From Microcystis aeruginosa Ma_MB_S_20031200_S102 (GTDB lineage: Bacteria; Cyanobacteriota; Cyanobacteriia; Cyanobacteriales; Microcystaceae), in assembly GCA_007095845.1 (NCBI GenBank), contig SFBI01000057.1, positions 1 through 63,603 of the forward strand: a stretch of 63,603 nucleotides of DNA. Direction: 5' to 3'. The translations under genes and the position numbers were made by a program. The notes under the pieces are model-generated. The model made no database searches. It had not been told where the DNA came from and saw only the letters and a program-made list of their open reading frames with translations. Within the stretch, counting starts at the first letter, position 1. Each line of letters starts with the position of its first letter. Positions 62,435 through 63,603 of this stretch are shown in pieces.

Positions 62435-62812
62435 TTAACCTGAGATAAAGTCTTGAGCCGCTTTAATAGCCATTTCCAATTCTTCTCGACTGTGAGCTTT
62501 AACCGTCAACTTGCGACCATTGGCCTCTACCGACAATTCTATCGGTTTACCTCCCAGGCGATCGCCAAGAAACCCTAACAACTTTTTCCCATTAGCGGGG
62601 TTAACTTCGGTCATTAACATTCCTCCCAAAAAACCGCCCAACGACTTATTACCTTCAGGGGGATTGGGATCAAGAATACGTTTAACCGATTCAACTTCAT
62701 CTGCCTGTTCTAGTTCTGTTAGTAATACTTGGGCCTGTTCGTCGCGTTCTTCAGGCTCCAGGTTAGGATCGTTAAAAGCGATCAGCAATTTAATCGTAGA
62801 TTTGTTACTCAT
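62435..62812 (-). CDS. EACC1-like effector-associated protein
   Basis: A 125-residue protein: KLLIAFNDPNLEPEERDEQA, then VLLTELEQADEVESVKRI, a GNKSLGGFLGG stretch, and IELSVEANGRKLTVKAHS ending in a helix. This is the pattern of the effector-associated constant component 1 described in bacterial conflict systems, encoded beside caspase-like or other effectors. I took ATG 62812 rather than an upstream in-frame start that would read through MITE sequence. It ends 10 bases before the caspase gene, so both form one operon whose promoter must be in or beyond the MITE at 62835-62939. Confidence 0.7.
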   Translation of the reverse strand: MSNKSTIKLLIAFNDPNLEPEERDEQAQVLLTELEQADEVESVKRILDPNPPEGNKSLGGFLGGMLMTEVNPANGKKLLGFLGDRLGGKPIELSVEANGRKLTVKAHSREELEMAIKAAQDFISG

Positions 62813-62834
62813 AGGAAGTTGAGTTGAAATAATA

Positions 62835-62939
62835 TAAGTAGTCGTGCAAAATAAATTTCCTAGTGAAGATAGGCAAAAGGCAAAAGGCAAGAGGCAAGAG
62901 GTGGTTAGATATGTGTAATTAATTTTGCTTAGGTACTTA
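62835..62939. mobile_element. MITE with TAAGTA...GCAAAATTAATT ends upstream of EACC1
   Basis: TAAGTAGTCGTGCAAAATAA at the left and AATTAATTTTGCTTAGG followed by TACTTA at the right. It ends 23 bases before the EACC1-like start codon. A half copy with the left end and inner GATAGGCAAAAGGCAAGAGG begins at about 63240. Same family as 55218-55380. Confidence 0.72.
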
Positions 62940-63451
62940 GGATAATACTAATCTTACTGAATTATGCAAATTTTATCATATACCATCTGAAATCTGAATG
63001 AGTGATCCCATTTTCATACTGCCCCTTGCCGAGTGCCGATTTCTTCACTGATGTGGTGATGTTGCTGAACATAGAAGATTGATTTTTCAAGCTGCTCCAA
63101 GAAATCATAACAATTATTGTGTGTTGGGTTTCCTTACTACTACTACAGGCTAATGGCGATAATTCCGCTAGAAAGTATGAGAATGTGTCTGACATTCAGC
63201 AGGGGGTGAGTATTGGTATCATGATTAAAAGTAAGGATATAGATATAAGTAGTCGTGCAAAATTAATTTCCTAGTAAAGATAGGCAAAAGGCAAGAGGCA
63301 ACACCCCCCCGACCCCACCCGATGTCGGGGGGGCAGGGGGGGTGGGGGATTGGGGGAGGTTCGGCTAATGTAAGAATAAGCGGTTTAAATGCGTCTTAGC
63401 TTATCACTATAGACCTCGTTTCCACACAGAAACCAGAAGAGCCAATGGGTT
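62940..63451. other. Intergenic with partial repeats, no gene
   Basis: No supported gene in about 510 bases. It holds a truncated GTTGGGTTTCC repeat (63119), the left part of the TAAGTAGTCG MITE (63240), a C/G-rich palindrome (CCCCGACCCC...GGGGGGG, 63303-63345) and GAATAAGCGGTTTAAAT with GTCTTAGCTTA (63374-63404), shared with 38163-38193. Confidence 0.6.
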
Positions 63452-63603
63452 CTATAGGACGCGGATATTTTCAGCCTGGGGACTTTTTGTACCTTGGCTG
63501 ACCACGAACTCTACTCGCTGACCTTCAACTAAAGTTCTGAAACCATCACCGGTTATTGCAGAAAAGTGAGCAAAGACATCGGGGCCATTGTCTTGCTGGA
63601 TGT
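63452..63603 (-). CDS. Cold-shock-domain (CspA-like) protein, partial
   Basis: The window ends inside this gene. The last 49 codons read [20 protein letters not shown], then [20 protein letters not shown], then PQAENIRVL and TAG. That is the C-terminal two-thirds of a cold-shock domain, with the RNP2 element VFAHFSAI and closing strand of the OB-fold. Such proteins bind single-stranded RNA as chaperones. The start and RNP1 (GFGFI) lie beyond position 63603. Confidence 0.9.
   Translation of the reverse strand, partial: IQQDNGPDVFAHFSAITGDGFRTLVEGQRVEFVVSQGTKSPQAENIRVL

Noticed and set aside
62962..63195. A 77-codon open frame on the minus strand
   Set aside because: It covers repeat fragments, has no ribosome binding site and has no family resemblance.

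Overview
The window is cyanobacterial chromosome, most probably Microcystis. Evidence seen directly: photosynthesis and thylakoid genes (sqdB, ycf3, ndhD1), cyanobacteria-restricted families (DUF3038/DUF4335, DUF6464, UPF0367, an hps-type polysaccharide locus), frequent GCGATCGC (HIP1) octamers, and a very heavy load of short repeats, MITEs, toxin-antitoxin pairs and Uma2 genes. The genus is an inference from that repeat and defence load; the phylum is secure. No tRNA, rRNA or CRISPR array was seen.

Layout. 1-3.2 kb: a transposase-like tail, sqdB, and a leftward operon of ECF sigma factor, membrane anti-sigma candidate and Spy/CpxP-like protein. 3.4-10.6 kb: leftward exopolysaccharide genes (hpsL-, hpsN- and hpsP-like) and glmM, interrupted by an IsrB element (HNH-less IscB relative) with its omega/HEARO RNA, just upstream of hpsL. 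10.9-25.2 kb: mostly ordinary genes: a GT2, a coiled-coil protein, a PEP-CTERM protein, ycf3, gatC, a cupin, an MscS-cNMP channel, a nitroreductase, a GAF-PP2C phosphatase, an AmpG-like transporter, a GNAT, a CbiG-CobJ fusion and a Uma2 protein. 25.5-31.5 kb: a small defence patch with a large NACHT protein whose C-terminus is a Ycf35/DUF1257 domain, then BrnTA and HicBA pairs. 32.3-42.1 kb: rlpA, a LivF-type ATPase, ndhD1, a transposase pseudogene split by a MITE, UPF0367, a CbiO-like ATPase, a YacP/NYN RNase, sfsA and aroC.

42.1-52.8 kb is an accessory island with an internal duplication. A glycosyltransferase 3' end, a SUMF-like gene end and a Uma2 gene occur at about 43.2-44.3 kb and again at 48.2-52.6 kb. 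Only the second copy keeps the two-gene NACHT/SUMF-like module, whose SUMF-like protein carries a long in-frame hexanucleotide microsatellite. Between the copies lie a PIN-type TA pair, an AAA-PDDEXK ATPase and a HigBA-like pair. 52.7-59.4 kb returns to core genes: an RfbD-like reductase with an overlooked 50-residue membrane protein, an OppB-type permease, apt, DUF3038/DUF4335, speD, DUF6464, an L,D-transpeptidase and a DUF2064 protein. 59.6-62.8 kb holds a two-gene conflict system: an EACC1-like small protein and a membrane-spanning metacaspase fused to an extracytoplasmic ligand-binding domain. The window ends inside a cold-shock-domain gene.

Main leads: the NACHT-Ycf35 fusion; the EACC1/caspase-receptor operon with a MITE abutting its promoter region; the NACHT/SUMF-like module with a hypervariable Leu-X membrane stretch; the IsrB element with an in-frame small-repeat insertion; and a MITE insertion with a perfect 8-bp target duplication inside a transposase remnant.
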